A stretch of DNA of 64,000 bases from Meghimatium bilineatum. Lineage: Eukaryota > Mollusca > Gastropoda > Stylommatophora > Philomycidae. Of this stretch, positions 21,157 through 31,885 are shown piece by piece. How positions within the stretch are numbered: the first letter of the stretch is position 1; each line of letters opens with the position of its first letter. The stretch covers positions 230,020 to 294,019 of the forward strand of contig CM067298.1 in the NCBI GenBank assembly GCA_034231615.1. The letters are read 5' to 3'. The translations under genes and the position numbers were made by a program. The notes beneath the pieces were generated by a model. That model was given only the letters and a program-made list of their open reading frames with translations, did no database searches and had not been told where the DNA came from.

Positions 21157-21978
21157 TTGACTTGGCTCCGTGTACGCCAGCTATCTCGCGTTGATACCTT
21201 GAATAATTCCCATGGTTCTTCCTCCTCCTCTGATAGGGTTAATCTGGTTCTTACCGTCCATCCCCATAACTCGACTGTCCGTCGCATCCTGCTTAAGCAT
21301 TATTCCCTTCTCCTGTCTGATTCTGACACCCATGACGCTTTCCACAACTTACCTCTGGTGGCATATAGGCGCGACAAAAATCTGAAAGACAACTTGATCC
21401 ACAGGCACCTCAGGTCCTCTGCACCTGACCATTTTGGTACCGTTCGTTGCTCACGCGGTCGTTGCTACACATGTCCTTATGTGGTTCAGATGCGCTCCAT
21501 CTCATTTCCCAAGGCCAGTTTCTCTATCGATGAGGCCTTTACATGTGAATCCCGTAATGTTATTTACAAGATCATATGTAAACGCTGTGGTAAGCAATAT
21601 ATCGGTGAGACTGGCCTTAGACTGAGCGACCGCTTCTGTAACCACAAGCATGCTATCAAACACAGAACACCCACTCCTGTGGCTAATCACTTCAACGGCG
21701 ATAGCCACCGTGGTGTCCTTGACATTCAGGTCACTGCCATCAGATCCTGCACCACCGATGATAGATCTAGGTGCGCCTTAGAAAATTGTCTCATTTTCCA
21801 GTTGGGTACCATCAGGCCATTTAAACTCAATTCCGACCACTCTTTCGCTTATTTATCGGTCGGATTGATCTTTGTTGTTTTTATTCATTGTGTGCCGCCA
21901 TTTACGTCATCGTTTTGTTCCTCTCGTTCTACCTGTATTATCGTCTGTGTGTACTTCCTGTTCGTATCCATCCGGTAA
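21157..21978 (+). pseudogene. Penelope-like GIY-YIG endonuclease part
   Basis: This continues the previous pseudogene after the frameshifts. It shows the connecting region VRQLSRVDTLNNS, a cysteine cluster CSRGRCYTC near 21,450, and a GIY-YIG nuclease core. In the core NVIYKIICKRCGKQYIGETG near 21,556 has two cysteines between the GIY-like and YIG strands, followed by RLSDRFCNHKHAIKHR. The two cysteines and downstream histidines fit the CCHH zinc site described for Penelope-like endonucleases. A weakly conserved reading continues past the domain into low-complexity hydrophobic sequence, probably 3' untranslated. Confidence 0.85.
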
Positions 21979-22217
21979 CTACCATATTTCACTCGGACAC
22001 GAATTCATTTCTACTTGTGGTATTTTTATGTGTGTATGTTATGTGCGTATTGGTCAGAAACGTCGACTTTGTCCTGTGTATTGTCATTTGTATGATTATA
22101 TTATGTGTTTTGTTTTGTTGTATGTACCATATTTATTCATGTTAACATCCGCTAGTGATAGTGTGTTAGTCGTCATCCAGTAGGACTTCATTACCTGTCT
22201 TCCACGTGAGTATTATT

Positions 22218-22640
22218 TTATAGGATCATCCTCATGTTAAATATATGATCTCTCGTTCCTCTACCAGTTTCTGAACCCTGCTTGCGTATAGTGGATCTCA
22301 TCGTCTTATGTGTTCTTTTCATTGTCGGAGTAATATAATGTCGGAGTAATATTTTACTGGCTTGGCTAATCAATGAGATTTTTCCATAATATGAACATAT
22401 CTGCAAATCCCCAATTTTTCCATAATATGAACATACCTGCATATCACCAATTTTGGGTATTGGTATGTATACTGAACATTTCCAGTCCCTTGGCCAAGTT
22501 TCCGTTCTCCATATCTAATTGCATAGCTGATAAAATATATCAACGTTGCTTACACCCCCGGCTTGAATCATTTCAGTTGTTATATCGTCACAACCTGCTG
22601 CTTTCCCTCCGAAGACGAACACCATAATCCAAATCAGCAT
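22218..22640 (-). pseudogene. RTE reverse transcriptase fragment, minus strand
   Basis: The minus strand reads GKAAGCDDITTEMIQAGG and SNVDIFYQLCN near 22,620-22,530, and further on GSETGRGTRDHIFNMRMI near 22,275-22,220. Both are finger motifs of an RTE reverse transcriptase. Between them a 41 bp sequence (tttttccataatatgaacat type) occurs twice at about 22,380-22,455, which breaks the domain. Neither element end is present. Confidence 0.7.
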
Positions 22641-22659
22641 TCCAAAAAAATGAGTCCTT

Positions 22660-23090
22660 TTGTGTAATGGAACACTCTCAATGCAGATCCGAAGCTACTA
22701 TTTTAAATGGATGTGACGCATGGACTGTAAATAAAAACATTAAAAACTTACTGGAGGCTACAGAGATGTGGTTTCTCAGAAGAATGATGAAAATACCATG
22801 GACAGCTAAGAAAACTAACGCAGATGTTCTCATTGAGGCTGGCATAAAAAGAAGAATCATAGCAAATATTGGGGCAGACAATCAAGGTTTCTATGGCATG
22901 TGCCGAGAAGACCACAGTTTGAACACTTAATAACCACTAGAAGGATGAAGGGGGAATAAACAGGGGACGACAAAGAGAGAAATTTCTGGATGGGCTAGTA
23001 TTATGTCACGGTCACCAACCAAGCGTATTAACAACACAAGACACTTTGAAAAACATGATCGCCCACCCCATCCGGCATGTCACTTGATTG
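22660..23090 (+). mobile_element. RTE-type LINE 3' end (family C)
   Basis: The open frame at 22,667-22,930 reads ILNGCDAWTVNKNIKNLLEA, TEMWFLRRMMKIPWTAKKTN and ADVLIEAGIKRR. A frameshifted end follows with [19 protein letters not shown]. It ends in cacttgattga at about 23,090, as does the longer family C copy at 26,160-27,672. An AC/AT microsatellite starts directly at this end and may have grown from the element's short tail. Confidence 0.8.
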
Positions 23091-23252
<162 letters not shown>

Positions 23253-23442
23253 AACATTATAAGTTTTCTAAAATATTGAAGTGTAAAATCCCCATGTGAC
23301 ATTTGGAACTTGCAGTACCTACCCAGTTTTCTACATGTCCATGGCACTAAAAAAAAGATATACTGACCTGTCTATTAAGTGCTCAATGATAGCATTCCTG
23401 ATAGAGTCCGTTTTATGTATCTCTGACGAGCCCTAGTTTTCG
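23253..23442. other. Unique spacer, nothing recognised
   Basis: No frame or repeat. It leads into the 37 bp array, with a first diverged unit near 23,405. Confidence 0.5.
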
Positions 23443-23815
23443 CCCTCTCTATACCGTTTTATGTAGTTCTGAAGAACTCACTTCTCTATGCCGTATTATG
23501 TAGTTCTGAAGAACTCACTTCTCTATGCCGTATTATGTAGTTCTGAAGAACTCACTTCTCTATGCCGTATTATGTAGTTCTGAAGAACTCACTTCTCTAT
23601 GCCATATTATGTAGTTCTGACGAACTCACCTCTCTATGCATATACATGTTAGAATCCATTATTATAGCAATACTCTGAATAGCTATCGTCCTCACTCTCT
23701 AAGCATCCGTATGCTATACTCGGTGTTATGTAGCTCTAAAGAACTCTCCCCCTCAACCTCACTATGCATCCATATGTTATAAATAGTGCTATGCAACTCT
23801 GAAGAACTCACGTTT
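23443..23815. repeat. Minisatellite, 37 bp unit, 5 good copies plus decayed ones
   Basis: Five units of gccgtattatgtagttctga followed by agaactcacttctctat run to about 23,640. More diverged traces (gtagctctaaagaactc, gcaactctgaagaactc) reach 23,815. The core ttctgaagaa is a perfect palindrome except at its ends. Confidence 0.9.
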
Positions 23816-23888
23816 TATCTCTTTATTGAAGGGAATACATTGCATAATATATTCTTCAATTTTATAAATTCGGTTTCACCTTTTAAAT

Positions 23889-24260
23889 TTATGTTTGTTA
23901 TCTCTACCTGTCCAATTATGTGTTATCGCTACCTGCCTAATTATATGTCTTTCTCTACCTGCCAATTTATGTTTGTTATCTCTACCTGTCCAATTATGTG
24001 TTATCGCTACCTGCCTAATTATATGTCTTTCTCTACCTGCCAATTTATGTTTGTTATCTCTACCTGTCCAATTATGTTTATTATCTCTATCTTTACAATT
24101 ATATTTATCTCTAACTACACAGTCATGTTTCTTATGCATACCAATCTAATTCTCTCTCTTATCTCTACCTGCCCATTTATATTTTCTATCTCTATCTACT
24201 CATTTATGTTTCTTATCTTTACCTGCCCAATTATGTTTCTTATGTGTACGTGTCCAACTA
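23889..24260. repeat. Minisatellite, about 26 bp unit in a 78 bp higher-order form
   Basis: Three successive 26 bp variants (tctacctgtccaattatg, gctacctgcctaattatatg and tctacctgccaatttatg types) form a 78 bp block repeated about 2.5 times from 23,889. More diverged single units follow to about 24,260. The repeats open a 164-codon plus frame that is not a gene. Confidence 0.85.
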
Positions 24261-24828
24261 TTTTTTTTTATCTCTGCTGAATCTTATTCATCTGATTCCT
24301 AAATGTGTGAGTGTGTAAATCTGTTTAAGTCTTTGAGTGAGTGGATCTGTTTAAATGTTGAGTCTATTGTCTATTGTTGAGTCATTCAACACAAAAGGAA
24401 AATGTCAAATTGCTAAAAGCGTTTTTTTTGGTGGGTGAAATATTTCAGTTTCTATTAGCAATATTAAACATGTGTTATGGGTTATGATTGCAAGTTGTTA
24501 GCAGCACGCACTGAATACACATATATAGTTGCTCCGATTCACGTCTGAATAAATCCATTAGAGTGTAGTGGCAGAGTTCCAGTCGATGCCATGTAGTGGC
24601 AGAGTTCCAGTCGATGCCATGTAGTGGCAGAGTTCCATTCGATGCCAAGTTGCCAGACTTTTTGCATGATAGGTGGCTAAATACGTAACATAAACATATC
24701 ACGCATGCGCAAATAATCCCTTTAATAATACACTTGAATTTTCAAATAATACATTTTCTAATAATGTCATCAGCTGCACAACTCTCACAGAAAACAATTT
24801 GACTATACATCGCTCACAGGAAACACTT
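24261..24828. other. Unique stretch with a 28 bp triplication
   Basis: Mostly featureless. At 24,565-24,650 there are three 28 bp units of tgtagtggcagagttccagt plus cgatgcca, the last with one change. From about 24,800 a 29 bp repeat (actatacatcgctcacag core) begins; it is interrupted by the LINE tail at 24,829 and continues to about 25,290. Confidence 0.7.
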
Positions 24829-25230
24829 CTGGTCACTCATTTGGCTTTCTTATACATCACAACACAGATGAGATTTCTGAGAAAAGCCATAGGAGTGACA
24901 AGAAGACACATAATTAGAGACGAGGTCATAAGAGAAAGAGTTGGTGTCATATCAATTCTACAATACATACAAAGTCAACAGACACAATGGTTTGGTCATC
25001 TGAAAAGAATGACGTGTGATTCATTAGTTTATAAGGCACATATGAAGAGAGGAGAAGCAGAAAGAAAAGCTAGGGGTAGACCTAGAGTACGCTGGATCGA
25101 CAACATCAAAAAGACAATACACGAACACCAAATAACATTATCTGAAGCTGCCAGAAAAGCGAGAACAAGAATATTGTATCTTCTTCGACACCCGTAAAGG
25201 GTAAAAGAGGAAGGAAAAATAGATAAATAG
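24829..25230 (+). mobile_element. RTE-like LINE 3' end, 402 bp, with 13 bp target-site duplication
   Basis: A perfect 13 bp direct repeat, acaggaaacactt, flanks the block (24,816-24,828 and 25,231-25,243). Inside, an open frame reads the C-terminal end of a LINE protein: QMRFLRKAIGVTRRHIIRDE, QQTQWFGHLKRM, KARGRPRVRWIDNIKKTI and LSEAARKARTRILYLLRHP before a stop. The 3' tail is agataaatag. This is a classic 5'-truncated insertion and differs from families A, B and C, so I call it family D. Confidence 0.85.
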
Positions 25231-25602
25231 ACAGGAAACACTTGAACTATACATCGCTCACAGAAAACACTTGGACTATACATCGCTCACAGAACACATG
25301 TAAAGATAAGAAATATATAAGCTAAATATCCCCAACGAGATATATGAATTAAGTATCACTCACCAGATAGATGAATTAAACATTACAGAGAAGAAGAATC
25401 GTGTGAATTAATCATCGTTAACAGCAAATATAGGAATTATACCTGACAAACAAGAAGCCAGTAAATGAAGCATCACTCACATCAATGAAGCTATATGTGA
25501 CAACAGACACAAGGAAACAGAAGAATGGAACTGAAGCAGAAAGCGCTGAATAATACCAATGATTTTACATTCTGAAAATAAATATCAAGTTCATTGATTT
25601 AC
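25231..25602. other. 29 bp repeat remnant and intron sequence of the Ig gene
   Basis: Two or three copies of the 29 bp unit around actatacatcgctcacag lie at 25,240-25,295, then diverged AT-rich sequence. On the minus strand this is the intron that begins at the donor just below 25,603. No further exon is recognised. Confidence 0.5.
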
Positions 25603-25787
25603 CGTTTAAAACGTTGACATGTGTACTGGTGACATCCTTGTTACTAGTTCTACACACGTAGACACCTTGGTCTGAGAGACGAGCATGTTTGATCTCCAAT
25701 GTACTAATGATAGTACCCGTGTTGATGGAGACATATTTATGTATCTGCATGTCCCTAATCTGGTCAGTGGTCAGTGTATTACCCGCT
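25603..25787 (-). CDS. Ig-domain protein, exon encoding second half of an Ig domain
   Basis: A host-gene exon of 185 bp. On the minus strand it starts after acceptor ttgatatttcag and ends before donor gtaaat. It encodes the C-terminal strands of an immunoglobulin fold: STLEIKHARLSDQGVYVC carries the L-x-I, D-x-G-x-Y-x-C signature with the second disulfide cysteine, and HVNVLNG ends the domain. It joins in phase to the exon at 38,128-38,233, which supplies the first half. The intron between the halves is phase 2, while the outer boundaries are both phase 1, the usual arrangement for Ig domain exons. The VNVLNG ending recalls two-Ig neuronal surface proteins such as the Dpr/zig-8 group, but this is only a family-level guess. 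A downstream exon would lie at lower coordinates and was not found. Confidence 0.85.
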
Positions 25788-25814
25788 CTGAAATATCAAA
25801 TTACTACAAGCTTA

Positions 25815-26045
25815 TTGCAACTATATTGTTGTCTTAGAGAAAACTTTCTGTCTAACTATATTGTTGTCTTAGAGAAAACTTTCTGTCTAACTATATTGTT
25901 GTCTTTGAGAAAACTTTCTGTCTAACTATATTGTTGTCTTAGAGAAAACTTTCTGTCTAACTATATTGTTGTCTTAGAGAAAACTTTCTGTCTAATTATA
26001 TTGTTGTCTTAGAGAAAACTTTCTGTCTAACTATATTGCTATTTT
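25815..26045. repeat. Minisatellite, 35 bp unit, about 6.5 copies
   Basis: Units of aactatattgttgtcttaga plus gaaaactttctgtct. It lies only about 30 bp upstream (in gene sense) of the Ig exon acceptor. On the minus strand it is purine-rich (agaaagtttt), so it does not form the pyrimidine tract itself. Confidence 0.95.
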
Positions 26046-26159
26046 AGAGAGTAGTTATTGTAGATTATGTATTATTCTAAAGATAATGTTATTATAATTG
26101 TAGTTATTTTGAAGTAACTTACTATAGATGTAATGTTAGAGACAGGCATGATACTAACT

Positions 26160-27672
26160 TAAATTATAATAATGAAGGTCCGAGTATATTAAAGGCAGAC
26201 GTAGAGGAAGCTACACAACACTTGAAAAACAAATCATCGGATCCGGACAAGATTACAAAAGAAGAATTAGAAGCGATGGGAGATTATGGCATTGCAATTA
26301 TCACCAAAATGTTAAATGCCATCTACAACTGTAGCTGTATTCCATCTGATTTGTTACAATCAAATTTCATAGCCACTTGGTGCAGTAGATTGCGTAGATC
26401 ACAGAACAATCCGACGTGTGAGTCACATGACCAATATTCTACTGCACATAATAATGAGGCGTATAAGAGAAAAATAAAACCAGAGATAGCAGAAGAACAA
26501 TGCGAATTCGTAGAAGGAAAAGGCACAAGAAATTTCTTATATATTGTAAGAAAAATAATGGAGAGGGCCATGGAATGACAATAAGATATATGTTTGTGCT
26601 TCATAGATTACACCAAAGCATTTGACAAGGTGATGCATTCAGAGATTATAAAACTGCTAGAAAATCTTAACGTTGATGGGAAAGATCTAAGAATAGTAAG
26701 AAATATGTATTGGAAACAAACTGTTGCGATGAGAGTTAACAACACTATAGGTAGATTTCAAAAGATAGAAATTTGTGTCAAACAAGGTTTGTAATGTCTG
26801 AGGATCTTTTCAGCGTGTATACAGAATACATTATGTGACATATAGAAGACATGCCAGGAATAAAAGTGGGAGGATGCAAAATAAATGAATAAATAGAGAT
26901 ATGCTGATGACACAGTATTGATCGCAGGAACCGAACAGGAACTACAAGCCCTGTTAGATAAAGTAGTGAAAGAAAGTTAAAACAAAGCCCTCAGTTTGAA
27001 CAAGAAGAAAAAAAAGTAATGGTTGTCTGGAAGAGACATACACCACCAAGATGCAACATAATGATTAATGACAACAAATTAGCACAAGTTAAAAAAGTGA
27101 AATATCTTGGCACCTTGTTAACATCAGAAGGTAGATGCTCAAGTGAGATAAACAGTCGAATAGCACAAGCCAAATCAACATTCCAAACATAAGAACAATT
27201 TTTTGCAATGTAACACAATTAATGCAGACCTGAATTCGATTGCTGAGATGTTATATCGAACTAATTTTTTTTATGGATGTGAGGTATGAACTGTAAATTT
27301 AAAAAAAAATCAAACGGAACTGGCGTCTACGGAGATGTGGTTTCTTAGAAGAATAATGAAAATACCATGGGCAGCTAAGAAAACTAATGAATGTGTTCTC
27401 ATTGTTGACAATATAAATCATATCAAACATTAGATACAGACAGTCAATGTTTCTATGACATGTGCTGAGAACAACACAGCTTGAACACTTAATAACCACT
27501 GGAAAGATCAAGGGGAGAAGATTCGGGAAGACAATGAGAGAAGTTGCTAGATGGACTAGTAATGTGGCACCGTAGAAGATCACCAATCGAGCTTATTGAC
27601 AACACAAGAGCGGAGATTCGTGGAGAAATATGATCGACTACTCCATTCGGCATGGCACTTGATTGATCGAAA
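26160..27672 (+). mobile_element. RTE-type LINE (family C), reverse transcriptase to 3' end
   Basis: The reading starts at GPSILKADVEEATQHLKNKS and covers the reverse transcriptase. EEQCEFVEGKGTRN is near 26,490, CFIDYTKAFDKVMHSEIIKL (motif A) near 26,595, and a damaged QGL in place of the QGC of motif B near 26,785. RYADDTVLIAGTEQEL (motif C) is near 26,898, then LGTLLTSEGRCSSEINSRIA near 27,105. It ends in LEHLITTGKIKG, a closing basic region and ggcacttgattgat at 27,672. Stops and frameshifts are frequent, so it is a pseudogene. It starts inside the reverse transcriptase and lacks an endonuclease. The best-preserved shorter copies are at 19,165 and 22,660. Confidence 0.85.
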
Positions 27673-27866
27673 ACTACTTTTCTAGAAATACAATAATTAG
27701 TTGGCCGAAAAAGTTCAAAGGATTTCCTTCGTGAACAAAAACTGGACATAGTGTATAAAATATAATGTATAAATTTGTTGGGTCTAACCAACAATAACAT
27801 CGTATGCAAAACATGTAGTGTTATTCTTGCGAGAAGTTATTTTAAATATAGTTTTACTCCTAAAGA
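27673..27866. other. Unique intron spacer
   Basis: AT-rich sequence between the family C end and the 18 bp array. Nothing recognised. Confidence 0.5.
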
Positions 27867-27995
27867 CGTTATTATAAATATAGAAGTTATTATAAATATA
27901 GACGTTATTATAAATGTAGACGTTATTATAAATATAGACGTTATTATAAATATAGACGTTATTGCAAATATAGACGTTGTTGTAACTATCGTTAT
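27867..27995. repeat. Minisatellite, 18 bp unit, about 7 copies
   Basis: Units of gacgttattataaatata with small variants (gaagtt, aaatgtag, gcaaatatag). Single decayed copies flank it at about 27,830-27,850 and 28,005-28,025. Confidence 0.9.
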
Positions 27996-28191
27996 TTGGA
28001 GACGAGTTATTGTAAATATAGTCTTATTCTGGAAACATACTGAAATCACAAGTAGAAAATGCAATAGAAACAATGAAATGTGGAAAGGACGCAGCCGCTA
28101 ACAACAAACCTCCAGAAAAATAAAATATATTCAATGACATAAACAGGCTAGACCACAGGTGATGTTCCACAGGCATGAAGGGAAGCAATAA

Positions 28192-29390
28192 TTGTACCAC
28201 TCTTCAAATCAGGAAAATATGGCAACACAGTTTCCAATTACAGGTCCATCAGCATCACAAGCTGTTCATGCAAAACAATGGAACAAATTATCAATCTTTG
28301 GATGCAGTGGTACATCGAAAGTGAACAGGTGGTATCGCAGCAAGCAGGCTTCAGACAGTTCTATTCTACTGAAGATAAGGCAACCTACCTCTCCCAAGAG
28401 ATTGAGGACGCCTTCAAAGACAAGAAACTGGTACTCGCAGCATAGATAGACCACAGGAAAGCATTCGACAAGTTTTGAAAAGAAGGACTTTAAGAAATTG
28501 CAAGTTTAACTCAAAATGTACAAATGGGTAAACGCATACCTGCATAATAGAAGAGTCAGGGTACAATTGGATGGTCTCAAGAGCAAGAAAGTCCTACTGC
28601 GTCTTGGAGTCCACCAGGTAGAAATCCTGTCACCCACACGTTTCTTGGTTTACATGAATGCCCTAGTTGCCACACTACCACACGGCATTAAAATGACAAT
28701 GCATGCTGACGATCTAGTTATATGGTGCACAGAAGAGCATGCGACAGTGGCCACTAAACAAATACAAAGAGTTATCGATGCCCTAACTTATGGGCAAATA
28801 GATGGTGCGTCAACATTAACAACACAAATAAGTGCAGCACTGCACTTTTTACCCTCTCACCAAAACAAAAAGCCGGTCATATCAAGATAGAGCTCTTGAA
28901 AGAAGACAAACAACCCACATACCTCGGAGTTACTTTTGATGATAAGCTGACATGGAAGCAGCACATAAACAAAGCAACAACAAAATCCAGGAGGAAGCTA
29001 ACTATTTTGAGAAAACTAAGTGGAACCACATGGGGATCCAGTGGGAATATACTCAGTAAAGTTTACCAGCAAGACATAAGACAACACCTGGAATATGGTT
29101 CAGCTGTGTGGTGTCCTGCATCAAACACCACATTACAAGATCTAGATACAGTGCAAAACCAAGCTCTTATGATAATGCTGGGAGCAATGAAATCAACACA
29201 TACAGTAGAGATACAGAAAATTGGAAGAATGGAAACACTTGGTGAACGCAGAGACACAAAGGTGCTAATACAAGCAGAAAAGTTTCAATGTATGCCAAGT
29301 CATCCAATGAAGGAAAGATTCCAAAATCTAGCAATGGGGCGACTGAAGAGAAGCAGCTTTATCCACCAAACAACTTACAGATCTACCTGA
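28192..29390 (+). pseudogene. I/Jockey-like LINE reverse transcriptase
   Basis: Three frames are needed to read through. IIVPLFKSGKYGNTVSNYRS is near 28,185, QQAGFRQFYSTEDKATYLSQ near 28,340 and a motif A remnant (IDHRKAFDKF) near 28,447 with stops. YKWVNAYLHNRRVRVQLDGL is near 28,520 and motif B is damaged (GVHQVEILSPTRFLVYMNAL). Motif C reads MHADDLVIWC near 28,700, with His where the family has Tyr or Phe before ADD. The thumb region follows: TYLGVTFDDKLTWKQHINKA and SAVWCPASNTTLQDLDTVQN (28,896-29,390). Together these defects rule out activity. Confidence 0.85.
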
Positions 29391-29519
29391 AGTTGACAGC
29401 CCTTTAAGGTATGTACCAGAACAAACCAATTGGATTTAAAGGTATGGAATACCAATATACATTAAGACCCACATAAAAGGAATACTAAGCGAGGACGTAC
29501 AAAACAGTGTGCAGCCAAG

Positions 29520-30294
29520 GACAGTCACCATCAGTCTCCTAGACGAGGAATATCTATAAGACATATGGGTCAGAGTATACACAGATGGGTCAGCACAGAA
29601 TGCTGTGAGGAATGGAAGTGCAGGTGTAAATATAGAATATACACACACGCCTAGATATACAATCAGAACACCAGCAGGGAAATTATGCAATATTTATGAT
29701 GCAGACATCTAAGCAAATTATGGTGGCAACTGAAAAACTGATGATCTCTAATCCTGGCCACAGTCCGCAGTTTTCCTGACAGATGCAAGGTCAGCGTTTC
29801 AAGCTCTAGAGTATGGACAACTAACAGACTTGCAAAAACTACTTAATGAGCTGTCTTACCAGTATAGAGTAGCCATGCAGTAGATACCCTCTCACTGTGG
29901 AATACCAGGAAATGAAAAAGCAGACCAACTGGCTAAGGAAGGTGCTGCCGAAGACCAACCAGATATACCAATCACCTACCATCAGAAAAAACAGATGATA
30001 AAGCATATATATATACGCCTCAGGAACGGGACACAACAGACTGCGCAGTCACATGTATACAAAATTCAAGATTGGCAACACGACCATGTGCACATGTGGA
30101 CAGACAGCACAGACAAATATATATTTCAAGAGTGTTCTGATGAAACGCTGAGGAAGACATACTGGCCATAGGAAACAACACTGGCATCACAGCTCTATGG
30201 GCCACTGTATGAACTACAAAAGACAGTGAGTTATATTCAGGAGACAATTACAGATTTAGACATGTTTCACGTGAACGAAAGAAGAAGAAGAACT
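29520..30294 (+). pseudogene. I/Jockey-like LINE RNase H domain
   Basis: Read across stops, the domain has RVYTDGSAQNAV near 29,572 (first catalytic Asp), FLTDARSAFQALEYGQL near 29,773 (third catalytic Asp) and IPSHCGIPGNEKADQLAKEG near 29,884 (late His and Asp). The Glu helix is degraded around 29,695. A C-terminal stretch continues to VNERRRR, which is simply the translated gaa-rich tail. Stops near 29,710, 29,731, 29,750 and 29,881 disable it. Confidence 0.8.
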
Positions 30295-30469
30295 TCGTAT
30301 GAAAAAACAAATATTATAGGAAATACAAATCTACGTTATTCAACATATTATGAACAAGTTATTATATTGTTATTCTAGACATAGCTAGTTTTAGTTTGTT
30401 TCTTTCGTGCCGCCGGTGGCACATGGGGCAGATGTTTTTATTCTCCGTGTGTTTCTATGAGAAAATATG
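30295..30469. other. Unique intron spacer with a small imperfect hairpin
   Basis: Contains gtgccgccggtggcac at about 30,408-30,423, a near-palindrome in otherwise AT-rich DNA. No gene is seen. Confidence 0.4.
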
Positions 30470-30690
30470 GCAACGTATTCATAACAACACTAAATTGACC
30501 CTTTTAAGATCATGTGTTTTTCCAGTGGCAATTTATGGATGCGAGACTTGGACTTTAAACAAGACAATATCCAAAAAAATAAATTCATTTGAAATGAAGT
30601 GCTACAGAAAGATCATACGAATATCATGGACAGAGAAAAAGAAGAACATGGAAGTTTTAAAATTACTGAAACTAACGAAGATATAATACC
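30470..30690 (+). pseudogene. RTE-type LINE fragment (family B)
   Basis: The open frame reads LTLLRSCVFPVAIYGCETWT, LNKTISKKINSFEMKCYRKI and IRISWTEKKKNMEVLKL, the region after the reverse transcriptase palm. It is truncated on both sides. It is the best-preserved copy of this segment and helps identify the fragments at 9,300, 18,575 and 19,610. Confidence 0.8.
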
Positions 30691-30779
30691 AGTATACCGT
30701 ATATACAGAGACGTACTATCGAGATACGCAACTGTATAAGTATGTAAGGGTATGTAAAACATCTGAGTGCATGGATATT

Positions 30780-31280
30780 TATGTTATGTAAAATATGTGG
30801 ATACATGAGTATATGATATGTAAAATATGTGGATACATGAGTATATGATATGTAAAATATGTGGATACATGAGTATATGATATGTAAAATATGTGGATAC
30901 ATGAGTATATGATATGTAAAATATGTGGATACATGAGTATATGATATGTAAAATATGTGGATACATGTGTATATGATATGTAAAATATGTGGATACATGA
31001 GTATATGATATATAAAATATGTGGATACATGAGTATATGATATGTAAAATATGTGGATACATGTGTATATGATATGTAAAATATGTGGATACATGAGTAT
31101 ATGATATGTAAAATATGTGGATACATGTGTATATGATATGTAAAATATGTGGATACATGAGTATATGATATGTAAAATATGTGGATACATGAGTATATGA
31201 TATGTAAAATATGTGGATATATGTGTAAATGATCTGTAAAATATGTGGATACATGTGTATATGATATGTAAAGCACAAGT
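30780..31280. repeat. Minisatellite, 32 bp unit, about 15 copies
   Basis: Units of aaaatatgtggatacatgag plus tatatgatatgt, with a 'gtgtat' variant. Three minus-strand frames of 164-172 codons remain open because 32 bp units cycle through all three frames without stops. These are not genes. Confidence 0.95.
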
Positions 31281-31730
31281 GTGAATGGATATTTATGATA
31301 TGTATGTGTAACGTATTTGAGTGAATGGGAATTAATGATTTGTAATGAATATGGGTGAATGTGTACCTATGATATGTAAAGTATATGGGTGAATGTATAC
31401 CTATGATATGTAAAGTATATGGGTGAATGTGTACCTATGATATGTAAAGTATATGGGTGAATGTGTACCTATGATATGTAAAGTATATGGGTGAATGTGC
31501 ACTTATGATATGTAAAGTATATGGGTGAATGTGTACCTATGATATGTAAAGTATATGGGTGAATGTGCACTTATGATATGTAAAGTATATGGGTGAATGT
31601 GCACTTATGATATGTAAAGTATATGGGTGAAAGTGTATTTTTCTCATATGTAAGGTATATATGGGTGCAGGTGTATTTTTTCATATGTAAGGTATATATG
31701 GGTGCAAGTATATATGTATGACCATGTGTG
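31281..31730. repeat. Minisatellite, 34 bp unit, about 9 copies
   Basis: Units of gtaaagtatatgggtgaatg plus tgtacctatgatat, with a 'gcactt' variant. They grade into atatgggtgcaggtgtattt-type units at the right end. The unit shares atgatatgtaaa with the 32 bp array next to it, so the two probably have a common origin. Confidence 0.9.
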
Positions 31731-31836
31731 TGTGTAAGAACCCATTGCTTAATGGAAAAGTACTATATATGTATATAAGCATTTAAGTCGTTTTTTTGTA
31801 CATTTACATTTATTGATTTTTTTTTTTTAATTAAAA

Positions 31837-31868
<32 letters not shown>

Positions 31869-31885
31869 ATAATTTAAAAAAAAAA
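31731..31885. repeat. AT-rich low-complexity tract
   Basis: A T-run, an (AT)n run of about 20 bp pairs and an A-run in succession. It may mark the junction of an old insertion, but no duplication of flanks is visible. Confidence 0.8.

Larger units (their letters stand above)
20119..22200 (+). mobile_element. Penelope-like element remnant (GIY-YIG type)
   Basis: The same family as the intact element at 34,619-37,450 on the other strand. It starts at a position equivalent to residue 360 of that protein and continues through the reverse transcriptase, the endonuclease and about 220 bp of 3' sequence that includes ggtcagaaacgtcgac at 22,052. Two frameshifts disable it. It is truncated at its 5' side, where the inverted RTE fragment joins. 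Confidence 0.85.
28030..30294 (+). mobile_element. RNase H-bearing LINE (I/Jockey-like), RT to 3' end
   Basis: A 5'-truncated non-LTR element of about 2.27 kb covering reverse transcriptase, RNase H and a 3' end with the tail gaacgaaagaagaagaag. It lacks its endonuclease and has multiple stops and frameshifts. The 3' tail matches that of the 154 bp insert at 1,703-1,856. Its RNase H differs in sequence from the element at 5,470-10,897, so at least two such LINE families are present. Confidence 0.85.

Noticed and set aside
30672-31278. Three minus-strand frames of 164-172 codons
   Set aside because: The 32 bp unit lacks stops in every minus frame, so all three phases stay open; no independent evidence of coding.
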